Both the position numbers and the translations under genes were made by a program. Of a stretch of 64,000 bases of DNA, positions 10,382 through 22,049 are shown piece after piece. Position 1 is the first letter of the stretch. Each line of letters opens with the position of its first letter. Under the pieces are notes generated by a model that saw only the letters and a list, made by a program, of their open reading frames with translations, ran no database searches and was not told where the DNA came from. The DNA is taken from positions 2,108,001 through 2,172,000 of the forward strand of contig NC_089424.1 of NCBI RefSeq assembly GCF_013426205.1. Direction: 5' to 3'. Source of the DNA: Metarhizium brunneum (Eukaryota; Ascomycota; Sordariomycetes; Hypocreales; Clavicipitaceae).

Positions 10382-11737
10382 ATGAGAAGCCTCAAGTCTC
10401 TTCGCGGCAACCCGTTCCGTCTCGGTTCCTTGCTGGCCCTCGCCTGCTTGACATCTGCCCATTCATGGATCGAGTACGCCTACGTACTTGCCCCCAATGG
10501 TACAATGGTCGGAAACATTGGCTACCCCCGAGGATACCAGCCTCGTAGTACGTCTGGCTGGACCGACAAAATCCCCCAGTGGATACTCCCTGAAAATGGA
10601 ACGGCATTTTACACCGGGGAAGAAATCTTGAACAAGTACCCCTTTGAACAGAATCCCAAGCAGCCTGTGCTTGAAGCCGCCCCCGGAGACCATATCGCCC
10701 TCCTGCACCTCGAAAACGGGCATGTTACCTTGCCCCAGACTCAGGCCAACAAGCCTAAGAACCGAGGCACCATCTACCTTTACGGCACCAGCGAGCCCAG
10801 TGAAAACGAGAAACTGTTTGACGTCCATCTCCTCTGGAACAAGGATGGCACTGGTGGTAATCAGAAAGGAGTCCTTCTTGCAACTAGAAACTACGACGAT
10901 GGTCGGTGCTTCCAGCCTAACACTGCGGACATTACGAACCAGCGCGTCGCCGAGTGGAAAGACGACGGGGCCCAGAACTCACAGGAGTTGTTGTGCCACT
11001 CTGATTTGAAGCTTCCCGACAACTTGAAGCCCGGCAGCTTTTACACCATCTACTGGTACTGGGACTGGCCGGCCCTGAACCCAGCCAAGATTAACATGGA
11101 CAAGACTGCGGATGGACGTTTTCCATGGGCCGGGTCGTTTATGCGCGGCGACAAGGTTCCCAATGGGTGGACCATGGATACCATTGCCCGCAATGAGAGC
11201 TACAGTAGTGTGATTGATATCAAGATTGTCGAGAAACCAAAGGGGTTTGCGGGCAAGGATGCCGGAAAGGAGGCGTGGGTGTCTAAGCAGAATGTTTACT
11301 CCATGGGTGTCCAGGATCAGATGGCCAACAACTTCCAGGTCAATGTTGATGGTCTTGAGAATAGCGGCACGGGCTCTGCACCCACTTCTGCGCCTGCTTC
11401 TGCGCCTGCTTCTGCTCCCGCCTCTGCTCCCGCCCCGACCGGTAGTTCACCTGCTGCGAGTTCCGACGCTGGCGGCGTTGCTACCGTCACGCAATATGTC
11501 ACTGTGCCTCCTACCACGCTCATCACCACCGTCTTCAAGACTGTCGGTGGTGGCTACAAAAAGGTCCGCCGATCTGAGCCGGCCCCGGAGCAATCGATGC
11601 TCAGGCTTACGAATCACGGAACCGATGAAGCCCCTTTCACCACTGCCTCTCCGACAGACACTCCAGACCAGCATTCTGCCGCTAAGCAAGTGTCCTCGGC
11701 AGCGCCGTATGACCGGCGCCGAGCCAGATGGTTCTAA
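10382..11737 (+). CDS. Secreted DUF7492-family protein with LPMO-like N-terminal histidine
   Basis: This is a single exon of 451 codons. The N-terminus is a signal peptide (hydrophobic stretch about residues 14-25) with a good cleavage site after TSA. Cleavage there would leave the mature protein starting His-Ser-Trp (His27). A second candidate ligand lies in ENGHVTLP (His114), with further histidines at 104 and 109 and an aromatic-rich YWYWDW segment around residue 215. This arrangement is that of copper histidine-brace (LPMO-like) proteins. I recall the family as DUF7492; its activity is not established to my knowledge. The C-terminal part has a (SAPA)4 linker, then a Thr/Val-rich VTQYVTVPP-type stretch like those of fungal wall-associated proteins. 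No clear GPI signal was seen at the end. The start at 10382 is the only one that gives a signal peptide. Confidence 0.8.
   Translation: MRSLKSLRGNPFRLGSLLALACLTSAHSWIEYAYVLAPNGTMVGNIGYPRGYQPRSTSGWTDKIPQWILPENGTAFYTGEEILNKYPFEQNPKQPVLEAAPGDHIALLHLENGHVTLPQTQANKPKNRGTIYLYGTSEPSENEKLFDVHLLWNKDGTGGNQKGVLLATRNYDDGRCFQPNTADITNQRVAEWKDDGAQNSQELLCHSDLKLPDNLKPGSFYTIYWYWDWPALNPAKINMDKTADGRFPWAGSFMRGDKVPNGWTMDTIARNESYSSVIDIKIVEKPKGFAGKDAGKEAWVSKQNVYSMGVQDQMANNFQVNVDGLENSGTGSAPTSAPASAPASAPASAPAPTGSSPAASSDAGGVATVTQYVTVPPTTLITTVFKTVGGGYKKVRRSEPAPEQSMLRLTNHGTDEAPFTTASPTDTPDQHSAAKQVSSAAPYDRRRARWF
11387..11434 (+). repeat. 12-bp coding tandem repeat (Ser-Ala-Pro-Ala x4)
   Basis: Four adjacent 12-bp units, tctgcgcctgct twice and tctgctcccgcc twice, encode SAPA repeats in the linker of the DUF7492 protein. 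The two unit types differ at three positions, which suggests two separate duplications. Length polymorphism between strains would be expected. Confidence 0.85.
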
Positions 11738-12156
11738 GCCTAAAGGGGTCCCTACAAATCTTGGCTTGGGTAAGGATACAAGGCTATGGGTAGATTACAT
11801 TGACTGGGTGGTACATTGCAAGTTCGCTTGTATATATTGGTACCTTTTTTTTTTTTTTTACATATCGTTGACAACACGAAGTTAGGGAGATGGAGGAGAC
11901 GTGTCGGGGCTGGGCCCAGTCAGCGATAGATAGGGATGCGATCTGAAATACAGTCGGTTGAGAAATGTGTGTCCTGCTCGTCATCTTGACGTTGTACATC
12001 CAATGTAGATGATGGTAAAACGAATCCCAGATGCCTATTTCCCAGCAACGAAGCCCAAACGTACACTTTGTTCAACTAGTACCTTTTGCCTTAAAAAAAC
12101 ACACACATTGCAATGGATGATATACAGCGCCTACACAGTCCCAAGTCCAGCAACTC
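11738..12156. other. Convergent 3' flanks of DUF7492 gene and cypH
   Basis: The interval holds the tail-to-tail 3' regions of the two genes, including a T-tract near 11850. No ORF or structural feature is supported. Confidence 0.6.
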
Positions 12157-13145
12157 TTACATCTCTCCACACTGGGCAATCACCACGTCCATGTTCGGCA
12201 CGTCCTTGCCCTTGTACCCCGTCTTGGTGTGCTCCATCTTCCGGACGACCTCGATGCCATCGACGACCTTGCCAAACACGACGTGTTTGCCGTCGAGAAA
12301 CGGCGTGGGCACCGTGGTGATGAAGAACTGGGACCCGTTGGAGTTGGGGCCGGCATTCTGCGGCACAGCGCGAGTCAGACGGATGCTTGTGCGAGAAGAT
12401 AGAACCGACGACATCAAAACAAAACAAGCACGTATATCACACGGGGATGTTCTTTTCAAGACGTATTTGGGGACAAAAGAAAAGGGGGAAGTGTACGTAC
12501 AGCCATGGACAAGAGGCCAGGCTGGTCATGGCGCAGCTTGAAGTTCTCGTCCTCGAATGCCTTTAGGCCCCATATACATGTTGATCCCGTGCCGTCGCCT
12601 TTGAGGAAATCGCCGCCTTGGCACATGAAGTTGGGGATCTGGCGAGTTAGCCAGTACGCTCGTGTGGAGGAGCTAAAAAAATACTGCGGGAAGGGGAGAG
12701 ACGTACGATGCGGTGGAACTTGGAGCCCTTGTAGCCCTGGGGTTTGCCCTGGGCGTCTTTGGACTCGCCGGTGCAGAACTGGCGAAAGTTCTCGGCCGTT
12801 TTGGGCACCACGTCTTTGAAGAGCTCGAATGTGATGCGGCCGAGGGGCTCGCCTGCCGGGTGCTTTAGTATGATGGGCTGTCTGGTGGGCAAACAGCGTT
12901 GGAGGATGGATATGCGTGAGGTGCCGCGCCTTCACTTGCGTGTCGCTAGATGACAGGACGGCTCTCGGATTTCATCTTGGAGAATGATGGCCCTTTATTC
13001 CGGGATACTCACCTCCCAGCGTCATGTCAAAGAAGACCCTTGCTGCGGTCAGTTCAGATTCAGGAGGCTTTTACGCGCTGCGACTGAAGGGCTTCCCAGG
13101 TACTTACAGGGGGTTCCCTGAGGCGGGTAGCTGTGTCGGCGGCAT
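12157..13145 (-). CDS. cypH: Cyclophilin H-type peptidyl-prolyl cis-trans isomerase
   Basis: This is a PPIase of the cyclophilin family. The closing residues VIAQCGEM and the overall pattern match the PPIH (USA-CyP) clade, which in animals joins the U4/U6.U5 snRNP. Five exons on the minus strand fit with no slack: 13145-13108, 13038-13013, 12852-12707, 12638-12501 and 12357-12157, giving 182 residues. Core motifs are [54 protein letters not shown] and the active-site-adjacent LDGKHVVFG. Exon 2 is only 26 nt. The acceptor at 12853 was preferred over ones at 12882 and 12878 because only it restores the canonical GGEPLGR and the phase. The introns are 69-160 nt. The gene is convergent with the DUF7492 gene. 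Confidence 0.9.
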
Positions 13146-16100
13146 GGCTGTCGGCCGCTTTGCCTGTCAGTAGATGCTGTGACTGGTGAGGCGTGAGTAC
13201 GGAGTACCGCTGGTGAGGCTCCATGTCGTTTGTGAAGCGGCGCTGGGGTTTCTGAGGTTGGACTAAAGCGGACTAGCGTCGAAGCGCCGGCCGTTCTTTT
13301 GCGGACATGGAGATAATCTTCTAGAACCCACACTGGGATCAACTTTGTCTGCCAACTTGATAGTTGGTCCACCAATCTTGTATAGTAATAGTGTTTACAA
13401 ATCACTCTGGACTTTTTGCAACTGTACATCTCCGAGGTTCTTGGCAAAATGATGTGTTGAGACGTGCGTTGTCTGCTTACGCCTGCGTGGCGTTGAGCTC
13501 ATGACAAGGCCACACCCCCCCTTCTCAAAGGGTGCCTCCCACGATCGATGCATCCATCGAGCACATCGTCAGAAATGATAGCCCGGATCGGGGGCAGCCT
13601 GAATGGGACGTGGTGGTTTCCAGCTCGTCAGCCATGTCGTCCGAACAAGATACAGCCAGGTCCAGGAGCAGTCTAGCCCCAAGTGATGGGCACATCTGTC
13701 GGCAACGGTACGCATTCGCAGCGCTGAGGCGGCGGGGCAAAGTAACTCTAAGCCATTTTCGACAATACCATGACAGCATGTCAGAATGGCCTTGCTACTT
13801 CTGGCCCCGATCGGAGCTAGGGATTGTTTCTTGAAGTGGTAGTGTGTGAGGCTCGCGTGGCGTCTTGCATTTCTTAGTCGGCTCTGGCTACTCCGTATGG
13901 ATTGTACGGGTGGAGGCGAAGAGGGATTCCAACTCGACGGTCATGACTACATGTCGTGCGCCCTGCGAGGTAAAATGAGGGTCCATGTAGGGCGTATACT
14001 CTGACATGGAGAGAACACATCTGGCTAGAGACCATGTGCGGGTGAAGTTGCTCTCATAAGCCAAAGTTGGCTGCGTCTCCGGAGAATCGAAGCAGCGACA
14101 ATGGCCTGTTACACGTTGTGGCCAGTCAGGACGTTGAAGCCTGTGAGAGTAAATAGTGACAACCATGTTGGGAACGGAACCCGTCATGAGTCTACCCGTG
14201 TCAGCGTCACAGGTCTTCTTGAAGAGTCGGATGGAGATGCTAAAATATTTGAATCTTCTGAGAATCGTAGCTTGCACGCTCCTGAAAGACTCTCAAATAG
14301 CTCCATGAGTTCCATCAAGAATGTAATTGGTTTCTAGAAGAACAGGATGCTGCCTCTGTATAGCAAACTGCGACTTACATCCCGAGACAGGGTGGCAGCG
14401 ACGAGTGCTTTTCCAAAGCTCACAACCATGTGGAACATTGAACTGGAGACAAATTTGTTTCATAAAGGATAATTCAAAACAGTGGCAAGATCAAATATCC
14501 GAATTATGTGCCACGTTAGCAGGACCTGGAGTTGCAATCGAGGGACCTGTCAGACACTTGCCGGAAGAGGTTTGTCAATAAAGGGATCAAGGCCTGGATA
14601 AAGCCTTTGCCTTTCACAATTCTGTCCAGATTCTTATCCAAGTTGGTTTTCTTGAGTCTCGTTTGGACACTCGTCTATCCAGAAGAATCCAACCGCGATC
14701 GAGGGATGGCTTCTTGTTGTTTCCTGCATCTGAACCTGACCCAAGTCCCTTGCTCAAGACATCTTTCAACTCGCCCACCAAATCTACCATATCGTTGCAC
14801 GTTCCCTATAAGCTGTATGCCAAATACCTCCCTATATCTCCAATAGTTCCGCCTCTCCCAAGGTCCCGGGTAGTCCTGAAGCTCAAGTGATTCTGACGGA
14901 GTGGCGCCATCGCCGTCTCAACTGTCTGAGACCGAGGTAATTGAATGGTTTCGTATTTTCCCGGTAAACTATTGCACACAAAAGCAGGCCATTTTGTCTG
15001 CAAAGCAGTGTTTCTGTCTGCCCGAGTCGCAAGAGGGAATCCTCCTTGATCCCGAGACGGGAAGAAGAGCCATCTGATGCAGCACCAAGAACAAAACTCT
15101 CCCGTCTTATCGGTGTCACATTGCTTCCTTTGCACCAGAAAGGCAATAACGCTCGCTCACTCGATGCAGTTCCACTCTGCAGGGACATCGATATGTCGCC
15201 TTAGACTTGCAGGAGATATGCCCGGTTGAATACTAGACCAAGTCACCCGCTGGTGTGAGCAAACCCCTGAGCTACCCCAAGGCCTTGCAGGCTCGGAGAC
15301 AGTTGAAGCCAATACCTATCAGCTAAACCTTGGAAAACGAGGCGTTGAACCGCCGGGTGGTCATGTCGTTCAACCCACCGCCTGAGTCTTTTATTTCTGG
15401 CATCACGAGAACTTGTAGGTACAGGAGAAGCCTTGCTTATGCCTAACCTGGTTCAGATCAGAGGATTAATTTGGCCAGCGAGCCGGCTATTTCTGCAGGA
15501 ACCGAACTCCCATCATGGGGACCAAGAGTACCGGCAGGCGGTGAGTCAACTCTCTTCCAACTTCTAAAATGACTGCCTCGTTGATTCCGACTCAACCAGA
15601 GTTGTGAAGACAGTAATCCTTCGTAGACGGACTAGACAGATAGGGGTCTATCCAGCTTATATCTCTTGCTGGCTCAACTATGACTTGACAAATAGGTCAA
15701 ATTGGATGTTGAAGAAGATCAAGTGACCCCTGATTGGTTGTGTGTGCATTTTGAACCCAATAAATTGCTCATCTAGGTGATGCTGCTGCGGCTAGAAGAG
15801 GATTTATGAGGCCCCGCGAGACAGTTTTCCGACTTATCCTGCCAGAGATTGTTAGTTTGCAGTCATGTCCTGGAGTAGAAGTACTAGTAAACGAAGCTGT
15901 TGGCTAGCAGATACGAATATTTGTGCATTAGATACCTTAAACTAACAAAGGGTCAAAGTTCCAAGCTAGAGCCGAGGCATAGCTGTATGCCGTGATTTTC
16001 TTGTTCAAACTTGACGCTGGGGGAGTATACATCATACGACTCTCTTGGACAACTGACACTGCACTGATTGACAATGCCTACGTACAATGACCATGATGGA

Positions 16101-19050
16101 ATAGTAACATCATTGTCCTTGGCATGGCAGTCTCTCGATTGATGGGGTCGGGATTGAGTGTTGAGCGGGTTCAACTTGATCATATCAGCAACAAGGCATC
16201 CATCCCAACATCCCGAGTCATCAGCTTATTGTACAGAATGTTGTCCACTACATTCATATCGCAGCCCTGATTAGTCCCATGCTCGGCACCGACCCGAGCA
16301 GGCAGCGAGGCTGACTGAATCTGGCAAGTAGCAAGACTTGAAAGCTGCATTGCCATCTCTGTGAAGAGGTTATGGAAACCAAATCAGATGCTGAGTTGCT
16401 GTATACTCTCTAGGGGGGGTTGAGTCTTCGACGAAGGGATCTGTAAGCAGACTCAATCGACACATATAGCTAAGCTTCACCACCCACCATTTCTACGAAC
16501 GAGAGATGATTGCAAATGAGTGCTAGAAGCTTAGTTGCTACATTCCATCCAAGACAAGCATGAGTCTTAAGAGGTTCAATTGGACCTACAAGTAGCGAGG
16601 CATCTGGATCACCCTACACATATAACCCATTCCCAAATTAACAGCAACTCATGCCCCCAAGACTATGCCCACGTTTACAGTTGAACTTGCCCCCCAAAGC
16701 ACTCGATAACGAATTTCATCCATTCTATTGTTTCAAATGTAGTGGAGAAGTCATGTTTACAAAATCCATGTTGCACTGGTACACCAGCATAAAGAGCAAC
16801 TCCCACCTCGCTACCCGGATTGGCCATGCCGCAAACTCAATCAACATGAACAACAGGTTCAATCACCGTTCATCACCCCGGCCACTATCCAAAACGACTG
16901 TGCTACCTTCCTTCCTGGTGTTCCGCAGCGCCAGTCACGTGGAGTATGGCTTTGGTATGGATGCATGTGGTGTCGTGAGATGGCAAGGGTGGCGTTATAC
17001 ATTTTGTGAGCGAGCCCTCAGAGTGCACTGCCGATTCTGCCGAGGACAAATTACAGATAGAAGTCTATTCGAGCAGGACGCGAGGGCGATGATGACCCTC
17101 CGCACTTGGCGGCACATCAAACAGATGGGTTTAGCAATGGTGTAAGTCGCACGGCGTAGTAAAACTGATAAGAGGTGCGTTTGCTTGAAACGTCATGACG
17201 CGTCTCGGCTAAAGTCTATCCCTTTAGGGGTTCAGAGAAAGATTCTTCATATTCCATGCCCTTGGTGGTTTGCGAAAAGAAACAAGGTTGTTACTCATTG
17301 TCTGCTGTTTCCACGGCTTACACGGCAAAGCTTGGAACAAGTGTGGCTGAGGCGCAGGTTCCTGATGACAATGATACGACTGTTTTCTACTCCGTACAGT
17401 GAGGGCTTTTGTTGAACAGGGCTGTGCAGTGGATAGTTTTGCGACTTGAATAGACATCTACCTTGGTAGATAGATGCCAAGTAGCTGGCGCAAATGCCAA
17501 GATTGGAAACGGTCAGATGGTGAGGAGTCGTGTAGGTAGAATCAAGGTTTCTACACAGCCATGAGGGGATGTGATGGGAAGAAGCGGGGACGAAGCGACT
17601 GGTTGGGTAAGGCGGGCTTTGATGTGCCATATCACAAATGGTGATGAATTGATAACGAAGCTTGAGAGGGTTGAGAACTTGGTGTGCACTCATGCCGTGC
17701 TCGGGGAGGCTATGCTTGAGGTTGTGTGTCAAAGGCTGAATACGCAAATGTCCAATGTCCGATGCGCTCGATACAAGGCTCTGATGACTGGAATTCGGGC
17801 ATCGGTGTGTATTCGTTGACGCCTCTGCGGCTCAATTCTAAGGCGTTTCGCAATTGTACGCCTTGACTTGTCGACTTTATGTCTTGATCTTACCTTTGTA
17901 CCACAGCACAACCTTTGGTCTCGCGGCTTATACATGCGGCTGGGCACAATCCGCATTCGCTTGATACACAGTCAGCTGGGCCTTGTATACGACTGCCACG
18001 TTTGTCGTCCTCAAAAGATGAACCAGACATCCCACACCCGGTTCCGAACCCGGTGCCAAAAGGTAGTAATCTGTACGGAACATGTGTCCGTGTCAATCGG
18101 TATCCCGGCATGCAAAAAAACGTCGTCACACAACAGTTGTCGAGCCAGTCAGTCTGCACAACGGCAAATAGTCGAAATGTTTAATTAACTTCTCTGCCTT
18201 TCCTGCTCGTACAATGCCCATGGAAGCTTTCATCGGGGCAACTCCGGCGGCAGCGGCAGCGCCACAAACAAACTGGCATTGAGTCTGAGACTTTGGACTG
18301 GGAAGTCGTCGGTCGGAGCGCGTTGAATTACACTGTCGCGGGACATTTGGAACAGCGCTTGCCGTTTCGAATGGACATTTGGAATATTTAATGCCACATC
18401 AGGCTATTGAGCCAACTAGCCTGTGCATAGCCCGTCGTCGTCATTTGATTGTCAGATGTGCTCAGCCGCATGGCCAACCGCCGAACTCGAACGGGGCGAC
18501 GGGGACATGATAAATGGCCACTTCGATATCGATGCTCGGGACAGTAGGCGGCTTGAGGAAAGACACTGTGGGGTGTGTACTCCGTAGAAGCAGTCTTCAA
18601 CTTGACTTGTTTGCTGAAGTCGAGAGCCTGGAGTGAACGAATGTTGGCTAAGCCACGCTCACAAGGCGAGTTGGCATCCACTATTATGCAAGCGTCAGGG
18701 CCACGATGCAGCCAAAACGTTGTAATAGAGTGTCCCTGATGAGCGAGGTCCACAAATTTGAAGCCACGACAACCAGCACACAACCGTGTTCCTGTTTGTG
18801 CGCTTGCGTCCGAAACCTTGCTCCAGCTGTTCGCTTCCCTCTCAAGTGACAAGGGTCGAGGGCCGAGCTGTGACACTCGTGAGATTCTGAGACAGGTCAA
18901 AGCCCAGCTGCAGTAGTGGCGGATAGCGATGTGGTTCAAGCTCATCGTTCTAGTATGTACAACGCGGACAGCGGAACAGGCAAACAGTTGGGGCATTTGA
19001 TCCATGGCTCGCGGGCGGGCGGTCCGGCCTCAAAGACAGGATGCAGATTG

Positions 19051-19070
19051 CGATGCGATGCGATGCGATG
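19051..19070 (+). repeat. (CGATG)4 microsatellite
   Basis: Four perfect pentamer copies lie in intergenic DNA. No gene association is apparent. Confidence 0.8.
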
Positions 19071-19775
19071 CAGTGCGTCTTGTGGGTTCCCGGAATCAGG
19101 AGCCTGTGCCCATTCGATATTGTGGCGGACATGACAGCATCTGGAAACAACCGAACCCCCAGCCCATTGCACTGGAACGCGCACTGCTCTCAGCTTCACC
19201 TCAGCCGTTCCGCTCGTGAGAGGACAAGCTGTGTTGTAGACCATGTCTCACCTAAACGGCAAGTAGATCAAAGTTTTGTCCTAAAAGCAGGGACCGCGGG
19301 AAAACACAACAGGCTCGTCAACCACAGGGCCATAGCCAGTGAGAAAAGCCCTAGCGTTTTGAGCCGCCCTGGCGTGAGATCCAGCCACTTTTTCCAGAAT
19401 CCGGCCTGCCCGGAACTGAGGTGTTAGGCATTGCGAAGCTTGAAGGGGGAAAACAGGGACCTCGGGAAGATCAGACGGTTGGGGCAGAAAATTTGAGTTT
19501 GCCGTGGCCGATTGCGATGTAACAGGAGTTGATTAGAATTTGACGACAAGGTTGAATTAGAAAAAAAAAATAGACAATAAAAAGGACGGGGCAATTGACG
19601 AAAATGGCTCCCTTGGAGTCTATGACGATACAAACTCAAGTGCTTAAGATAAGGACAAGGCAAAGATCACGGCTACTTCGGAAAGGCGGATGCGTCAATT
19701 GACTCTGGCGCCCATTTGCCGTGGTGCGATGGGGGCAAGACGGTGCAGGCGGCGACTATCATTTTGGCAAGAACG

Positions 19776-19821
19776 AACTACTAGTAGTTGCCCGTTGGCA
19801 ACTAAGTGGATTAGCCACTTA
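19776..19821. repeat. Three overlapping or adjacent perfect hairpins
   Basis: A 14-bp perfect palindrome (19776-19789) runs into a 7-bp stem with a 4-nt loop (19786-19803, AGTTGCC/GGCAACT). This abuts a 7-bp stem with a 5-nt loop (803-809 against 815-821 of the 19 kb block, TAAGTGG/CCACTTA). The function is unknown. Confidence 0.6.
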
Positions 19822-22049
19822 CTCGGTACTCGTTTGGGAAAGAGTAACTTGGGGGTTAGAGATTGTAGGTGGATTGACTTGGTGTACCTAAGTGGCCAAG
19901 CAAGTTGAGAGAAGGTCTGCCTTTCACGATGTGCATGGACGATGGCAGAATTGATGCATTGACGTATCGTTGGTAATAGCCGTCGGAGGAGGGCAATCTG
20001 GTGGCCAGTCCGAGTCATGGGTCTGCTCTCGGACGCTGACGAAATCTGACGATGCTACTCCGTAGAGTGCCTCCACACGCTTGAGCAGGTACGTGGGTAC
20101 TTGGATTGATACCCCAGATGTTACGTCAGGCTGTGATGGATCTGAGGATGGAGGCAACTCGCTGGCCTTGGAGCGGAACGCGGCTTCGTTTCATCACTGT
20201 GTCCTCGTGTGAAGATAGCCGCCTCAAGTATGTTTCGATAGACGCAGGGGATCTCCGCGTGCAGTCATTACATCATGAGGTAAATTGCTTGCCAGCTGCT
20301 CGCATAGTACTATGTGAAACCCCGTCGGCGCCTTCAACGTTCGTGCAGAACACCAACACCTCGCCTCTATTAGTATATCGTGAGGCTAGTGCCAAGCCGT
20401 CTCGAAGGCCTCGCCGACCGACCGGGATGATTCTAGAATACCAGTGACATTCGTTATTCCCCGTCTTGGAACGGTGATTCACGTCCGTCCTTATAAGCCG
20501 GTCAGATGCAGTCCGGCTTACTGAATAACGCACCACCTCGAGACTTGACAGTTGAAACATTGATATTTTCGTAATACGCCAAATACCAGCACAGCTGGGC
20601 TCATGCATGCAGCTTGCCTTTGCCCCCCTCCAAGACAAGGGATGAGGTGATAGACGAGCGCTCCAGGGTGCACCTGAGGTGCGCGAGTCGCAGCGGCCAA
20701 TCAAACGTGCCGGCTGCCAGGACGCTCCCTGTCACTGGCTGTACCCAACCGGACCGGAGGTGCATGCCAATCACCCCGTACTCACAACTCGAGTGCGGAG
20801 TACTACTTGTATGTACGTACTTGACCTTCTCCCAGGACCCACGAGGGTGATACATGTCTTTGGAACGGGCGGTACTTGCCTTCTTTCACAGAGGAGAGGG
20901 CGGCAGCCGACGGCCCAGGCGTGAGGGGTTGTTTCAGTCATGTACCCGGCCCAGCGTGCGAATGTACCTGCCGTGGACTGGCGTGCCTCATCTTGGAGGT
21001 GCGGTACCCCCGGGGCCACAGTGCCATCACAGTGTGTCGACCCGTCCACTCTCTGTGCCCAGATGGTGCCCCAGACGCAACACATGTGCAGCGCCGCAGT
21101 GCACATGCACTTGAGCCCAGTCCAGCCGGCCGGCGGCCCCCTGCAACATCACTTGCAAGTCCGGTCTGGTTTAATTTTGAGACGTTGAGACTGGGCCAGC
21201 TGGGTTCAGTGCTGGCCGGTGAACCCCATCCGAGGCCGTCATTGATCCCTCATATCCCTCACGCCCGACCCGCACACTGTCGTATACCCGCAGGCCATAT
21301 GTATATTAGTTGGATACGCAAAGTGAACGTGTCTGGTTGGAAGAGACCGGACTGGCTGGCGCGGCTCAATCGATGTTCCGTCGCAGAGACACACACCGGC
21401 TGACTCGCCCGAAGCCGTTTTTGCAACAGGCGACTACGGCCTACTGGTCTACTGGTCCGAGTACCCGCGCTACCGCGCTGCACCAGTTGACATTGGGGCC
21501 TCCCCCAGCCTGCCAACTGCCTGGACGCAGGGTGTGCCAGCCCTTGGCTTTTGCCTCCGCTTCGCCTCTCCTCCTGTCTTTGCCCATATACCCACTTGCA
21601 CTCCCGGCTCAGTCCCGACATTGAAACTCCAAAGCCTCTCTTTTCACTCTCTCATACGCCCCATCAACCATCGCCGTTGCACGTCTGCATCCGCAACGTC
21701 GCGACGTTAAACCGTTGGATGCTTGCCGTCCCTCACCTCGCCTGCCGTGCGATTGATTGATCCCCTCGTTTTCCCTCACTCGTAGAGCGGGCGACTGGAC
21801 CCCGTCTCTCCTGGCCGCACTACCAGGTGCCGTTTCTCCTCTCGTCTGGTGTACGCCGCAGACGCCGGACTAAACCTTGGGATTCGCCCGCTTCTTGCAA
21901 CCGCCGGAAATAGGACCTGGGGTGCCTTGAAGGAAACCCCTCGGTTGGCCTTGTTTGTCGGCTTATATACTCCATGCCGCACTAGAATCCCGTCCCTTTG
22001 CGCAGACGTTCGAGATTGCCCTCGGCCGACTCTTCGCTCAATCGTCACC

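Larger units (their letters stand above)
13146..22049. other. 8.9-kb gene-poor region
   Basis: No ORF here has a recognisable domain, a coherent spliced model or clear coding bias. Contents noted are five exact TACGGAGTA/TACTCCGTA motifs (13198, 13889, 17388, 18578, 20056), a (CGATG)4 microsatellite at 19051 and a hairpin cluster at 19776-19821. A plus-strand frame from 14327 to 14890 holds only one internal stop in 187 codons and may be a decayed gene or a pyrimidine-rich leader. The last ~450 bp is a pyrimidine-rich leader for the RING gene. Long non-coding transcripts cannot be excluded from sequence. Confidence 0.5.

Noticed and set aside
16651..17145. 164-codon plus-strand ORF in the gene-poor stretch
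   Set aside because: Composition is unremarkable, no domain was recognised and no coding bias is evident. It is treated as chance.
18388..19005. 205-codon minus-strand ORF
   Set aside because: Contains a microsatellite-adjacent start and no recognisable motif; third-position bias is absent.
20876..21403. 175-codon plus-strand ORF
   Set aside because: Has no ATG at its 5' end and is Pro/Arg/His-rich, as expected from GC-rich intergenic DNA.
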